Assembly: GCF_020085105.1 (NCBI RefSeq)
Contig: NC_058043.1
Location: forward strand, 10,479,167-10,543,166
Length of the DNA: 64,000 nucleotides
Direction: 5' to 3'
Source: Siniperca chuatsi
Lineage: Eukaryota; Chordata; Actinopteri; Centrarchiformes; Sinipercidae
Shown here: positions 10,481 through 22,675 of the stretch, piece after piece
How the letters are laid out: the number at the start of each line of letters is the position of its first letter
Numbering within the stretch: the stretch's first letter is position 1
The notes under the pieces: model-generated
The model's database searches: none
What the model was told of the DNA's origin: nothing
The model's input: the letters and a program-made list of their open reading frames with translations, nothing else
Position numbers and translations under genes: made by a program

Positions 10481-11459
10481 TGCAAGTCCACTTGCAACAA
10501 AATGTGCAACTGCATCTATCTCATCCATGCTTGAGCATTTTAGTGTCCATTTTTCTATCGCTTTTACAAGGATGTAGCTACAGTATGGGTCGGAAGATGA
10601 CGTCTCCATTCTTAATCCCACCTATCAAGGTCTGATTGTTTGATTGTTTCTCCAACTGGTTGAAATAGCTGCCTCCTGAACAGGAATCCAATGAAAATGT
10701 CATTTGTCAAATGTCACCTTTGAAGGAAAGGTTTCTTACGACAGGTCAAAGACCAATATTTGACAATATTTTTGAGTTCTCTCATTTAAATAAAAAACAG
10801 TACAGTACATATTATAACTGGATTCATTATTATGTGCAATATATGTCTTTTTAACTTGTTATATCAAATCTCAGAAGTTATTGGTGAAAAACGTCTTTCT
10901 TCGACCTTTTTGGTCACTCAAAGCACCCGTACCGTAACAGCACGAATAGACGTGCAACAAAGTGCAACCCTGGCCTGACAGGGTTTTTGCAGAGGTCTGT
11001 GTTACAGTGGTTTACAGTTATTAACGTCGCTGCGCAGACTCTGCAGCGAGTGTTTTACGTTTACTTTTTCGCCGCACCTCGACATAAAAATAAAAAAGTG
11101 TCTTTAAGATCACCTCAGCGAAATGATCATGTTAACGTTTCCCCAGTAAAGTTAACTTTTAAACAAGTTTAGTGTTTGTTGTCATGTTCATAGGTTATTG
11201 TCAATCAGATGCTCGACACCGACCAGTTTTTCACAAGTTATCTGAATAACGTAAGAGAACATCAATTCTCATTTAAATGTGATATTATAATGTAGCTAGC
11301 AGACTAATAAGATTAGCAGTATTTAAGTGTGTAATGCGGCGAATTTAACTAGTAGGCTACAACGTTACAAAGAGGTTTGACACACATAAGCTAGTTAACG
11401 TTAAATTCGTTAATTTTCTTAGCCAATTAATGCGAATCCTTTATTTTATTTTCCTCTAG
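10480..11459. other. Upstream region of the NAT8-like gene
   Basis: No coding ORF recognised. Around 10920-11100 the sequence is richer in CpG than its surroundings and could hold a promoter or a 5' UTR exon. An AG acceptor at 11458-11459, preceded by a T-rich tract, lies 12 bases before the ATG of the NAT8-like ORF, suggesting at least one non-coding upstream exon that I cannot locate. Confidence 0.4.
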
Positions 11460-11471
11460 TTCCTTCTGGCC

Positions 11472-12143
11472 ATGCAGCTGGTGATCCGCCGGTACCGTCC
11501 CTCAGACAAGGACACAGTGCTCACCCTGTTCAGCGTCGGCATCCGGGAGCACATCGGCCCATGTTTTCACAATGCCATGACCAGCCCTCTCTACCTCGCC
11601 ATCACCCTGGCTCTGTGTGTTGCTGGATACTTCCTGGGCTCTGCGTTAGGGGCCGTGGTGTTGCCAGGAGTCTGGGTGGGCCTCGTCTACTACTGCTGTC
11701 ATGAGATATATGCCAGCCACGTCAGGGAGAAACTCCGGACAGACATGCAGGACATCCCTGGGAACTATCTGAGCAGACCAGATGACTGTTTCTGGGTGGC
11801 TGAGATTGAGGTTGATGGGAGGGCCCAGATCATAGGTATGGTGGCTGTAGTGGCCAAATAAAGTGGGAAAGAAAGACACGGGGAACTGTTCAGAATGATC
11901 ATCTCACCATCATGCAGAAGAATGGGCCTGGGCTTCAGGATAACTCAGACTGTGGTTGACTTCTGCAAGGAACAAGGCTTCTCCAAGGTGGTGCTGGAGA
12001 CCACCTCCATTCAGACCGCTGCTGTGGCCCTGTACAAGAAACTGGGGTTCAGCCATGTCCTCTCACACACCGAAACACAGGCTTCCTTTTGGATTGTAAC
12101 GCTGGCCAAGGTCACGGTTTTAAGAATGGAAAAACACCTGTAG
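11472..12143 (+). pseudogene. nat8: NAT8/camello-like N-acetyltransferase with one in-frame stop
   Basis: Single-exon GNAT-family acetyltransferase of the NAT8 (camello) group, membrane-anchored enzymes of the ER/Golgi that acetylate cysteine conjugates or protein lysines. The frame from ATG 11472 to TAG 12141 is 222 sense codons, near the usual family length (about 225). It begins MQLVIRRYRPSDKDTVLTLF, has a long hydrophobic segment (about residues 35-75) and CFWVAEIEVDGRAQIIGMVA. An in-frame TAA at 11859 follows VAVVAK. The same frame then continues SGKERHGELFRM and the acetyl-CoA loop CRRMGLGFRITQT, through LETTSIQTAAVALYKKLGF. Only one codon is broken, so this is a recent pseudogene, a segregating null allele, or a base error; readthrough is possible but there is no CTA context after the stop. 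Confidence 0.85.
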
Positions 12144-12308
12144 TCCTGAAATAATGTTAAATAATAATGTTCCTCTTCATCACTGGTTTAAGCTTTTGCA
12201 GCGATAAAGACATGACTGAAACCATGTGTAAGCTATGTCTCATAAATACACTCACTGTTTCAGCTATGAACAAAAAAAGTCTATGGCAGAGCAAAGAGCA
12301 AAAGCCTT

Positions 12309-13171
12309 CAGTGATGGAGGAAGTACTCAGATCCTTTACTTAAGTAAAAGTACTAATACCACACTGCAAGAATACTCTGGTACAAGTAAAAGTCCTGCAT
12401 TGAAAATGTTACTTAAGTAAATGTATGTAAATTTAATCAGGAAAATGTACTCAGAGTATTAAAGGTAAAGTACTCAATGCAGAAAAATGTCCCCTGTGAC
12501 TGTTATACTATACATATTATGTCATTTTTACTCATGCATTAATGTAAAAGCAGCATTTTACTCTTGTAGTTGGTTGAGGTGGAGCTGATTTTTAACTATT
12601 TTGCATAGGACTGCAGCTAATGATTATTTTCATTATGGATTAATCTGCTGATTATTTTCTTGATTAATCGATTGATTGTTTGGTTTGTAAAGATTCTGAA
12701 AATAGTGAGAAATATCATCACAATTAACCAGAACCCAAAGTGACACCTTCACAATGCTTGTTTTGTCCAACCAACAGTCCAAACCTCAAAATTATTAAAA
12801 ATATATCAAAATGATTAAAGTAATTAAAAGGAAAAACTGAAAATCCTCACATTTGTGAAGCTGGAACCATGAAATTCAAAACGGTTTAACGATTATCAAA
12901 ATAGTTGCCAATTCAGTTTCGGTCAATCGACTAATTAATTATTGACTAATTGTTTCAGCTGCACTTGTATAAACTGTTGGGTAGTTTAATTTATAACAAA
13001 ACATCATCTTTTCTAAGCTTTAAACTTTTGAAAAGTACAATATTTCTCTCTGAAATGTAGTGACTAGAAGTAGAAAGTGGCATAAAAAAAGACTCAAGCT
13101 AAGTACTGATACCTCAGATTTGTACTTAAGTACATTACTTGAGTAAATGTACTTAGCTACATTCCACCACT
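12309..13171. mobile_element. Tol2-like hAT MITE carrying a nested second MITE
   Basis: Starts CAGTGATGGAGGAAGTACTC and ends TACATTCCACCACT, imperfect terminal inverted repeats of the hAT type (CAGTGGTGGAA...). The interior is full of ACTTAAGTA/AGTACTT words like those of Tol2. Around 12606-12966 a different element is inserted. Confidence 0.75.
12606..12966. mobile_element. MITE of the 'GGGCTGCAACTAATGATTA' family (nested)
   Basis: Begins AGGACTGCAGCTAATGATTA and ends CTAATTGTTTCAGCTGCA, near-inverted ends, with interior TTGATTAATCGATTGATTG. Further copies lie at about 38299, 42627, 44130 and 49498. Confidence 0.7.
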
Positions 13172-13839
13172 CGAAGCCTTTAGCTTGTACTGTATGTAAA
13201 ACCAGCTTATCTGAATGTTTTAAACATGACACACTGTTGCACTTAAAAGCTTACTGGACCGAAATTCACCAACTGCTGATTGTTGTACTGTTAATATTTT
13301 TTACTACTGTGATTTTATTTCACAAATGATCAATCACATTTAACTGTTCTCATACAAAAACATGCAAGAAATAAAACCACCACCAAAAGGTTTTACTGGA
13401 TGTTTTTGATTTAACATATGGACTGCTACCTTTTAACGACCCTGTACACTCACACAGGTTGAAGCTGCTCAGGTTGAAGTTGTGCTGGAATTACATGAGG
13501 TCACCAAACTTAAACCAATAAGAATGATAAAAGTGTAACTTTTCCCACCCAGACAGATGCAACAAAACTAACGGGAGGGTCAGAGAGGTGTCAGTCAAAC
13601 AGTCTTTCACAGTCTCCCCTTCCCTTGTTCACTCATTCACTACTCCCTATATAGTGGACACTCAATAGTTTATGCAATATTAATAAGCAGTAAACTGAGA
13701 TTTCAGACACTTATCATCACTGACAACTGTTGCATAAAAGAATTTCTGGCATTTTATTTTAGAAACATTGGGGATTGTTAGCAGTGTACATGCCCTTGAC
13801 ACTATTTATTTAGTTCTATTGTGTTTTGAGAGCACTATA
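13172..13839. other. Intergenic DNA, nothing recognised
   Basis: AT-rich sequence between two repeats. I see no coding exon, RNA gene or clear element here. Confidence 0.5.
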
Positions 13840-13956
13840 TATAATATATATATAATATATATATAAAAACCTCTGCAGGTGATCTCATCCTTCGAGCTTG
13901 GGTCCTCTACCAGAGGCCTGGGAGCTTGAGGGTTCTGCGCAGTATCTTTGCTGTTG
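13840..13956 (-). mobile_element. Short 3'-end fragment of the REL-endonuclease LINE at a TA array
   Basis: TATATA-type repeats (13840-13865) followed by about 90 bases matching the 3' end of the LINE (TCGAGCTTGGGTCCTCTACC; GGGTTCTGCGCAGTATCTTT). The match stops at 13955. This is a very short 5'-truncated insertion. Confidence 0.8.
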
Positions 13957-14450
13957 TTGCTTTGCTTATGTTTTCAGTTTTGTTATCTGCAGCTAAACTA
14001 TGATAGCCCTTACTTATCTTCACACACTATCCATTAAAAGAAATTGTGGTTTATGGTGCAAACAATTTTCTCATAAAAATCAGTTTGTTCTCCGAGAGCT
14101 TTGAACAAAACAATGTTCTTCTGGAATCTTGTACAAGTCTGTCATTTTGACAAGGCATGGTCAAACATTTGTAATCAGTATCATGATGGTAAAAACACTT
14201 CTAACCACTCTTTCACAAACAGCCCTGGTTTTATTAAGAACGGTTTCAGTCACAGCAGAGGGCGCCATTTATCTAAGTAACAATGAAGCACTTGTCTCTG
14301 ATGCAAGTCAATAGTTTCTAGAGAAGTGTCTTCGAAGTATTTACAGTACAGGATTCATGACATGAGTCATTTGAAATATCTGTAATATATATGTAAATAT
14401 TCCTGTTGTGAGTATCAAAGCACTCAATGATGGTTCACTCCAAATGTACC

Positions 14451-14945
14451 AGCAGAAATGGTGGAAAGTAACTAAAGTACATTTACTCAAGTACTGTACT
14501 CAAGTACATTGTTGAGGTACTTGTGCTTCACTTAAGTATTCCACTACATTTAGTTACTAGTTACTTTGCAGATTCAGATTTTACATACAATATATATGGT
14601 CATCTTGTACTATGTGATGCAAAGTTATAGATTAAACTACCCAACAGTGTAAAGTTAAAGTGTGTTAACATTAAAAAGTTAAAATTAGCTTGACCTTGAC
14701 CAGCTACATCATTAGAATACTTCTTACACAGTAATGCATCAGTAATAATAATCCAGTAATATAATAGAACACTAGTGAGTACTTTTACTTGATACTAGTA
14801 CATTTTGCTGATAATTCTTTTGGACTTCTACTTAATAAAAATTTTGGATGCAAGACTTTTACTTGTCCTTGGGGTATTTTTACATGGTGGTACTGATCCT
14901 CAAGTAAAAGATCTCAATACTTAGCAATAGCAATACTACAGCAGT
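14451..14945. mobile_element. Tol2-like hAT MITE
   Basis: Starts near CAGAAATGGTGGAAAGTAAC with CATTTACTCAAGTACTGTAC, and ends in CTCAAGTAAAAGATCTCAAT. The internal layout matches the copies at 16366, 17268 and 27918. Confidence 0.65.
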
Positions 14946-15579
14946 AAAGCCCTGCTGGAAATAACAGCTCATAGTATTGGGTTTTTTGTTGAGATTGAGG
15001 TGGTGATTCATCGTGTTTAACTACTGAGAGTGTAGTTGCAGTGTATTTAAAGGCGCAATTTGTAGAATCCTCATGATTTTATAGCATCATTCAAATTAGT
15101 CTGATAAGTTTATGTGAAAATGGGATAATTCAAGTGGAAATTGGTGCAGTCTGTGTTGCTATCAGACCATTTATCTCAGGTTCCCCAGGTCGGATTAGTG
15201 GGAGTATGTTTACATGCACCCTAGTATGCACCCTTTGAGTCTTTTCCTGGTTTTCATCACATTAGAAATATAAGGGGTACTCTGAATACAAAGATACTTG
15301 GTAATTGGTTTCTGGTTACCTGGCCTCTGCTGCTTTTACCACTCAGCCTGATTTGGCTTCTCAATCTGATCACCATTTCACTAGCAAGGACCACACCATC
15401 AACAGATGCGTTTAAGTGATTTATTGACGTAAACGAAAGATTATGAGTGAAGCTCGAACTCTTGTACTTCTTCTGTCCATTGCTTTGTGTGGGGAGGCTT
15501 CGTGGGGAATCCTCCGTAGCACCCGGGCACGATGGACACCCCCAGGACCCTACGGAGGGTAGCAAGGAGGGAAAAAATA
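14946..15579. other. Intergenic DNA left of the tandem duplication
   Basis: No gene recognised. Near 15510-15560 is a GC-rich patch with an imperfect hairpin (CCTCCGTAG ... CTACGGAGG arms about 30 bases apart). The overlapping minus-strand ORFs in this area have no family resemblance. Confidence 0.45.
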
Positions 15580-16365
15580 GGAGAAAGAAAGGGGTGAGAG
15601 CGAGAGCAAAAAAGGAGGAGATGGTTTAGGTGGGAATTTATGGGAATGCTGGAAGCGATCCTGCTCCTGAAACCCATGCCGTTCCTAAAACAAATTCCAC
15701 AGACTCTTAAAGTGAAGTGAAGTAGCATATCTGGGTTTCTCTTGAATCAGGACATGATGTTTACATGAACAAACGCATTACCAGGATACTTCATGCAAAT
15801 GCACTCACCATGTCTGCCACAGTGTATGTGTGTGTTTTTTTATTCTACCACTGGGGGTGCCAAATGTTTGAAATCCTGAACATAGTAGTTTTAGACACTA
15901 TACCTTAAAATTAAATTTTAGGTGGACTTCTCCTCTCAAAGTTATCACTTTGTTGTGAGGCTTGGACTAGAAATTACATAACATAAACCAATATTGACGG
16001 GGAACTGGAGGCATTATGTGGGGAGATCTCATGTTCCTCCAGAGATGCGCCACGTGTTTCATCCCACAGGACATACATCTTAGGTGAATGGATGCCTGAG
16101 TGTGGACAATGTGGAGTCTGTTGCATTATCAATAGCTGTATTAGCCAAAAACATGCTCCAGCATTCCCAGGAAGAGAAAAAAACAACCCACACCTACTAG
16201 ACAATGTCAGTATATTATATGGGTACTACAGGAAGTACCATGAGTAAAAAAAAGGAAGTCTTATTTTTTATTGGGGATGTAATGAATCTTAGAGCTGTGA
16301 GAGTCAGGTTGTCTCTCAGGTTGTTCAGTTTTTATGCTTATTTTATTAGTCATCTTGCACATGGG

Positions 16366-16740
16366 CAGAGGTGGGACGTAACTACGTGCATTTAATCATG
16401 TACTGTGCTTAGTAGGTACAATTTTTAGGTACTTTACTTGAGCTCTTTCATTTTATGCCACTTTATACTTCTATTCTACTACTCAAGTTGGCGCCACCTT
16501 GACCAGCTACAGTATTCAAATGCAACACACACATCAGTAATAATATTTCAGTCACATTCACATGAGAAATTTTTCTGCTTTATGAGTACTTTCGTTACTT
16601 TAAGTACATTTTGCTGATAAAAGTTATGTACTTTCACTTAAGATTTTGAATGCAGGACTTTCACTTGTAATGGCATATTTTTACATTGTGGGATTGCTAC
16701 TTTACTTTAATAAAGGATCTGAATACTTCTTCCACCACTG
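16366..16740. mobile_element. Tol2-like hAT MITE (in unit A)
   Basis: Begins CAGAGGTGGGACGTAACTAC and ends ATACTTCTTCCACCACTG, good inverted termini of the hAT type. Interior has ACTTTACTTGAGC and AAGTACATTTTGCTGATAA. No transposase ORF. Confidence 0.75.
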
Positions 16741-17267
16741 TACATGGGCAGAATGCACCCAAAGTTTCAGAAAATGTCCAAAATTTCAGAAATAAATACA
16801 CATACAATAAAAATAATATATCGTTGGAAACAATTTTATATATAAATATGACTGCTGCCATGTCTGTTCAAGTGTTCACGTAGGAGTCACATGCACCCTA
16901 ATACTGTACACATGTGTAACATACAGTATCTCACAGACTGAAAAGATATTTGCTCCCTTTTGTATCTACGATAGTGATGTGGATTATATTCATAGTTTGT
17001 ATATAATCTACAGATCATCATATGTGCTTGACTTTGATCATTTATCCATCTCCATTTTTTACATTTTGACTTACAGAATTAGCATGCAACACTTTATATT
17101 GGGATGCATAAATCACATAATCATATATAAGTGGTTTTGGACAGCTATTTGCGTCAGTACTATACTGTTCTGAAGTTTTTTGCTGACAATACTTTAAAAG
17201 CTGTACCTTTAAAAGAAGGAGAATGGATACAATCCAAACCAAATGCTAGTAGTACATAAACGTCATT

Positions 17268-17729
17268 TTTAAGTTACTCAGTATATGACTTAAGAATTGC
17301 ACAATTTTGAGGTATTTTACTTAATCATGAGACTTTATACTTTTACTCCACTACATTTATTCAACAGCTTTAGTTACTAGTTAATTTTCAGATTAAGATT
17401 TTATTTTACAAAACATCAGTTTATAAAATATGATGCACTGTTGTAGATCAAAGTACCCAGCAGTATATAAAGCAATTCAATTTAGCCCCATCTTGTCATC
17501 TAGTTGGTCAAGTTAATGCATCAATAATAATAATAATCATCCAATAATGTAATAATTAAACTCAACAGTGAGCACTTTTACTTTTGATACTTTAAGTACA
17601 TTTTGCTGATAATACTTCTGTGCTTTTACTTAAGTGGAATTTTGAATACAGGGGTCTTACTTGAGTATTTTTATACTATAGTATTGCTACTTTTACTTAA
17701 GTAAAAGATCTGAATACTTTCCACCACTG
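17268..17729. mobile_element. Tol2-like hAT MITE (in unit A)
   Basis: Right end TGAATACTTTCCACCACTG is clear. The left end is degraded (TTAAGTTACTCAGTATATG). Interior CTTTTACTCCACTACATTTA and AAGTACATTTTGCTGATAAT match the other copies. Confidence 0.65.
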
Positions 17730-17843
17730 CACATACTCGCCAAGATTATTTTTGTAACCTTTGTAGAACATTTCCGGAATGGTTCATTTTTGGGAGAAAA
17801 CAAGTGGCCTACCTCTTAAAGTGCCCCATGGGTTCTAACTGGG

Positions 17844-17847
<4 letters not shown>

Positions 17848-17896
<49 letters not shown>
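17848..17896. repeat. (CA)n microsatellite
   Basis: About 24 uninterrupted CA units; duplicated at 21398-21447. Confidence 0.95.
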
Positions 17897-17899
<3 letters not shown>

Positions 17900-19916
17900 C
17901 TATCCCATGTGTGTTTTTGTGCTGTTAGATTCAACCAGCAGAAGACCAGTCAACAACTCACTCAGCAGGACAGATGGCTGCTGGGTCCATTGAAACAACA
18001 AAACTATGCTGCATTAACTTATTTATCACCATGTGGAAAAAACAGAAACCAAAAATCCAGTCAGCCTTTTAATAAATGTTTTATTTGCAGTTCCGAAAGT
18101 ATGAACAGTTTGGGTTATTTCACATGAGAGATTTCTGTATTTATTTTTTTCTCTGAGCTCACTGGTTTGAAGTGGGTGGTGCTTATTTGGAAGAAGGTGA
18201 TGTCACATACTTCTGTGCACCAATTAGGATTTAGCAACATTTAGTTTTGATGACAGTTTTTTACTGTTTAACTCTTAATAAATAATACTTAAAGATGTTT
18301 AGTAGCTATGATTGTTGCTTATTTAGTCATGACAATGTGAAAACAATGTGAAAGGTGTTGCTTTTAGTGATGAACCTACAGAGAATTACCACCTGAATCT
18401 GACGCTCCCCTCGGCTTTATGGAGCTTTATAATCAGTTTCAGCTGTCCGGCCCACAACTTTACTGTTTTGGTTCACTCTCACTGATGTTTTCAGCTCTAA
18501 AAACCCACTGTACACTACCTGCTCAGCACCAAACAGCAGACACAGTTAGAGACTATAGCTGGTGAACAGAGGCAGCAGCTAAAGAGCCAGAAATGTCCCT
18601 TATGAGTTGGTAGAGACCAAAAACAGAGCTAAAAGAGAGTGAATAAAAGACTTACATTCCCCAGGTGGACAGAAATGACTGGAAACGGGGAAACAGCTAG
18701 CCTGTTCAAAGGTGACAAAATCCACCTACTAGCATCTATAAATCTCATTTCACATGTTAGATTGTACAGGTGTACCTAATAAAGTGGCCACTGTGCGAAT
18801 GTACTGGCCAATCGGGTCTTCTAATTTAGTTACAAAATTTCTGCAGGAACACTCAATAAATGTCTATAAATGTCTGTATTTCAATTTTTAACTAGTTTTA
18901 TGTGTTTTATGCAAAGATTAAATGAATACAATGTTTTGGTAACTTTCTCCACAGACAGAAATCTTCACCTTCGTAAAGAGTTTGTTGATTCTTTAAGTTT
19001 AGTTTTCTCTCAGCGCATCCCTAGTCCACCTCTCTGATCTTCCAACACCCCCTTTTTCACATCATGTACCCACAAAACCAACACATGACACTTGTTTTGA
19101 GTTCATCTCTACACACATTTGAAAAGGAGGAGAAAGAAAGGGGTGAGAGCGAGAGCAAAAAAGGAGGAGATGGTTTAGGTGGGAATTTATGGGAATGCTG
19201 GAAGCGATCCTGCTCCTGAAACCCATGCCGTTCCTAAAACAAATTCCACAGACTCTTAAAGTGAAGTGAAGTAGCATATCTGGGTTTCTCTTGAATCAGG
19301 ACATGATGTTTACATGAACAAACGCATTACCAGGATACTTCATGCAAATGCACTCACCATGTCTGCCACAGTGTATGTGTGTGTTTTTTTTTATTCTACC
19401 ACTGGGGGGTGCCAAATGTTTGAAATCCTGAACATAGTAGTTTTAGACACTATACCTTAAAATTAAATTTTAGGTGGACTTCTCCTCTCAAAGTTATCAC
19501 TTTGTTGTGAGGCTTGGACTAGAAATTACATAACATAAACCAATATTGACGGGGAACTGGAGGCATTATGTGGGGAGATCTCATGTTCCTCCAGAGATGC
19601 GCCACGTGTTTCATCCCACAGGACATACATCTTAGGTGAATGGATGCCTGAGTGTGGACAATGTGGAGTCTGTTGCATTATCAATAGCTGTATTAGCCAA
19701 AAACATGCTCCAGCATTCCCAGGAAGAGAAAAAAACAACCCACACCTACTAGACAATGTCAGTATATTATATGGGTACTACAGGAAGTACCATGAGTAAA
19801 AAAAAGGAAGTCTTATTTTTATTGGGGATGTAATGAATCTTAGAGCTGTGAGAGTCAGGTTGTCTCTCAGGTTGTTCAGTTTTTATGCTTATTTTATTAG
19901 TCATCTTGCACATGGG

Positions 19917-20292
19917 CAGAGGTGGGACGTAACTCACGTGCATTTAATCATGTACTGTGCTTAGTAGGTACAATTTTTAGGTACTTTACTTGAGCTCTTT
20001 CATTTTATGCCACTTTATACTTCTATTCTACTACTCAAGTTGGCGCCACCTTGACCAGCTACAGTATTCAAATGCAACACACACATCAGTAATAATATTT
20101 CAGTCACATTCACATGAGAAATTTTTCTGCTTTATGAGTACTTTCGTTACTTTAAGTACATTTTGCTGATAAAAGTTATGTACTTTCACTTAAGATTTTG
20201 AATGCAGGACTTTCACTTGTAATGGCATATTTTTACATTGTGGGATTGCTACTTTTACTTTAATAAAGGATCTGAATACTTCTTCCACCACT
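19917..20292. mobile_element. Tol2-like hAT MITE (in unit B)
   Basis: Duplicate of the element at 16366-16740, carried by the tandem duplication, with one-base indels. Confidence 0.75.
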
Positions 20293-20815
20293 GTACATGG
20301 GCAGAATGCACCCAAAGTTTCAGAAAATGTCCAAAATTTCAGAAATAAATACACATACAATAAAAATAATATATCGTTGGAAACAATTTTATATATAAAT
20401 ATGACTGCTGCCATGTCTGTTCAAGTGTTCACGTAGGAGTCACATGCACCCTAATACTGTACACATGTGTAACATACAGTATCTCACAGACTGAAAAGAT
20501 ATTTGCTCCCTTTTGTATCTACGATAGTGATGTGGATTATATTCATAGTTTGTATATAATCTACAGATCATCATATGTGCTTGACTTTGATCATTTATCC
20601 ATCTCCATTTTTTACATTTTGACTTACAGAATTAGCATGCAACACTTTATATTGGGATGCATAAATCACATAATCATATATAAGTGGTTTTGGACAGCTA
20701 TTTGCGTCAGTACTATACTGTTCTGAAGTTTTTTGCTGACAATACTTTAAAAGCTGTACCTTTAAAAGAAGGAGAATGGATACAATCCAAACCAAATGCT
20801 AGTAGTACATAAACG

Positions 20816-21281
20816 TCATTTTTAAGTTACTCAGTATATGACTTAAGAATTGCACAATTTTGAGGTATTTTACTTAATCATGAGACTTTATACTTTTACT
20901 CCACTACATTTATTCAACAGCTTTAGTTACTAGTTAATTTTCAGATTAAGATTTTATTTTACAAAACATCAGTTTATAAAATATGATGCACTGTTGTAGA
21001 TCAAAGTACCCAGCAGTATATAAAGCAATTCAATTTAGCCCCATCTTGTCATCTAGTTGGTCAAGTTAATGCATCAATAATAATAATAATCATCCAATAA
21101 TGTAATAATTAAACTCAACAGTGAGCACTTTTACTTTTGATACTTTAAGTACATTTTGCTGATAATACTTCTGTGCTTTTACTTAAGTGGAATTTTGAAT
21201 ACAGGGGTCTTACTTGAGTATTTTTATACTATAGTATTGCTACTTTTACTTAAGTAAAAGATCTGAATACTTTCCACCACT
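20816..21281. mobile_element. Tol2-like hAT MITE (in unit B)
   Basis: Duplicate of the element at 17268-17729, carried by the tandem duplication. Confidence 0.65.
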
Positions 21282-21394
21282 GCACATACTGCCAAGATTA
21301 TTTTTGTAACCTTTGTAGAACATTTCCGGAATGGTTCATTTTGGGAGAAAACAAGTGGCCTACCTCTTAAAGTGCCCCATGGGTTCTAACTGGG

Positions 21395-21397
<3 letters not shown>

Positions 21398-21447
<50 letters not shown>
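21398..21447. repeat. (CA)n microsatellite
   Basis: Copy of the array at 17848-17896 within duplication unit B. Confidence 0.95.
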
Positions 21448-21450
<3 letters not shown>

Positions 21451-22675
21451 CTATCCCATGTGTGTTTTTGTGCTGTTAGATTCAACCAGCAGAAGACCAG
21501 TCAACAACTCACTCAGCAGGACAGATGGCTGCTGGGTCCATTGAAACAACAAAACTATGCTGCATTAACTTATTTATCACCATGTGGAAAAAAACAGAAA
21601 CCAAAAATCCAGTCAGCCTTTTAATAAATGTTTTATTTGCAGTTCCCGAAAGTATGAACAGTTTGGGTTATTTCACATGAGAGATTTCTGTATTTATTTT
21701 TTCTCTGAGCTCACTGGTTTGAAGTGGGTGGTGCTTATTTGGAAGAAGGTGATGTCACATACTTCTGTGCACCAATTAGGATTTAGCAACATTTAGTTTT
21801 GATGACAGTTTTTTACTGTTTAACTCTTAATAAATAATACTTAAAGATGTTTAGTAGCTATGATTGTTGCTTATTTAGTCATGACAATGTGAAAACAATG
21901 TGAAAGGTGTTGCTTTTAGTGATGAACCTACAGAGAATTACCACCTGAATCTGACGCTCCCCTCGGCTTTATGGAGCTTTATAATCAGTTTCAGCTGTCC
22001 GGCCCACAACTTTACTGTTTTGGTTCACTCTCACTGATGTTTTCAGCTCTAAAAACCCACTGTACACTACCTGCTCAGCACCAAACAGCAGACACAGTTA
22101 GAGACTATAGCTGGTGAACAGAGGCAGCAGCTAAAGAGCCAGAAATGTCCCTTATGAGTTGGTAGAGACCAAAAACAGAGCTAAAAGAGAGTGAATAAAA
22201 GACTTACATTCCCCAGGTGGACAGAAATGACTGGAAACGGGAAACAGCTAGCCTGTTCAAAGGTGACAAAATCCACCTACTAGCATCTATAAATCTCATT
22301 TCACATGTTAGATTGTACAGGTGTACCTAATAAAGTGGCCACTGTGCGAATGTACTGGCCAATCGGGTCTTCCTAATTTAGTTACAAAATTTCTGCAGGA
22401 ACACTCAATAAATGTCTATAAATGTCTGTATTTCAATTTTTAACTAGTTTTATGTGTTTTATGCAAAGATTAAATGAATACAATGTTTTGGTAACTTTCT
22501 CCACAGACAGAAATCTTCACCTTCGTAAAGAGTTTGTTGATTCTTTAAGTTTAGTTTTCTCTCAGCGCATCCCTAGTCCACCTCTCTGATCTTCCAACAC
22601 CCCCTTTTTCACATCATGTACCCACAAAACCAACACATGACACTTGTTTTGAGTTCATCTCTACACACATTTCAG

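Larger units (their letters stand above)
15580..19120. repeat. Tandem duplication, unit A (about 3.54 kb)
   Basis: Collinear with 19129-22672 at an offset of about 3550 bases. Contents in order: unidentified sequence, hAT MITE (16366-16740), AT-rich DNA, second hAT MITE (17268-17729), a CA microsatellite (17848-17896), and unique-looking DNA with a common repeat fragment at 18765-18800 (GGTGTACCTAATAAAGTGGC). No coding gene is recognisable. The only differences from unit B that I noticed are one-base indels, mostly in homopolymers. Confidence 0.95.
19129..22672. repeat. Tandem duplication, unit B (about 3.54 kb)
   Basis: Second copy of 15580-19120 in direct orientation. About eight bases (19121-19128) at the junction belong to neither copy and could be filler from end joining. 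Unit B ends two bases short of an AG that precedes an exon-like stretch (22676-22729). Contains the corresponding hAT MITEs (about 19917-20292 and 20816-21281) and CA array (21398-21447). Confidence 0.95.

Noticed and set aside
15974-16204. Minus-strand 76-codon ORF repeated identically at 19526-19756
   Set aside because: Identity is explained by the tandem duplication. The protein has no recognisable domain or splice context, so repetition is not evidence of selection.
17804-18127. ORFs running through the CA arrays (poly-His/Thr), also at 21331, 25189 and 29636
   Set aside because: Dinucleotide repeats are open in several frames by nature.
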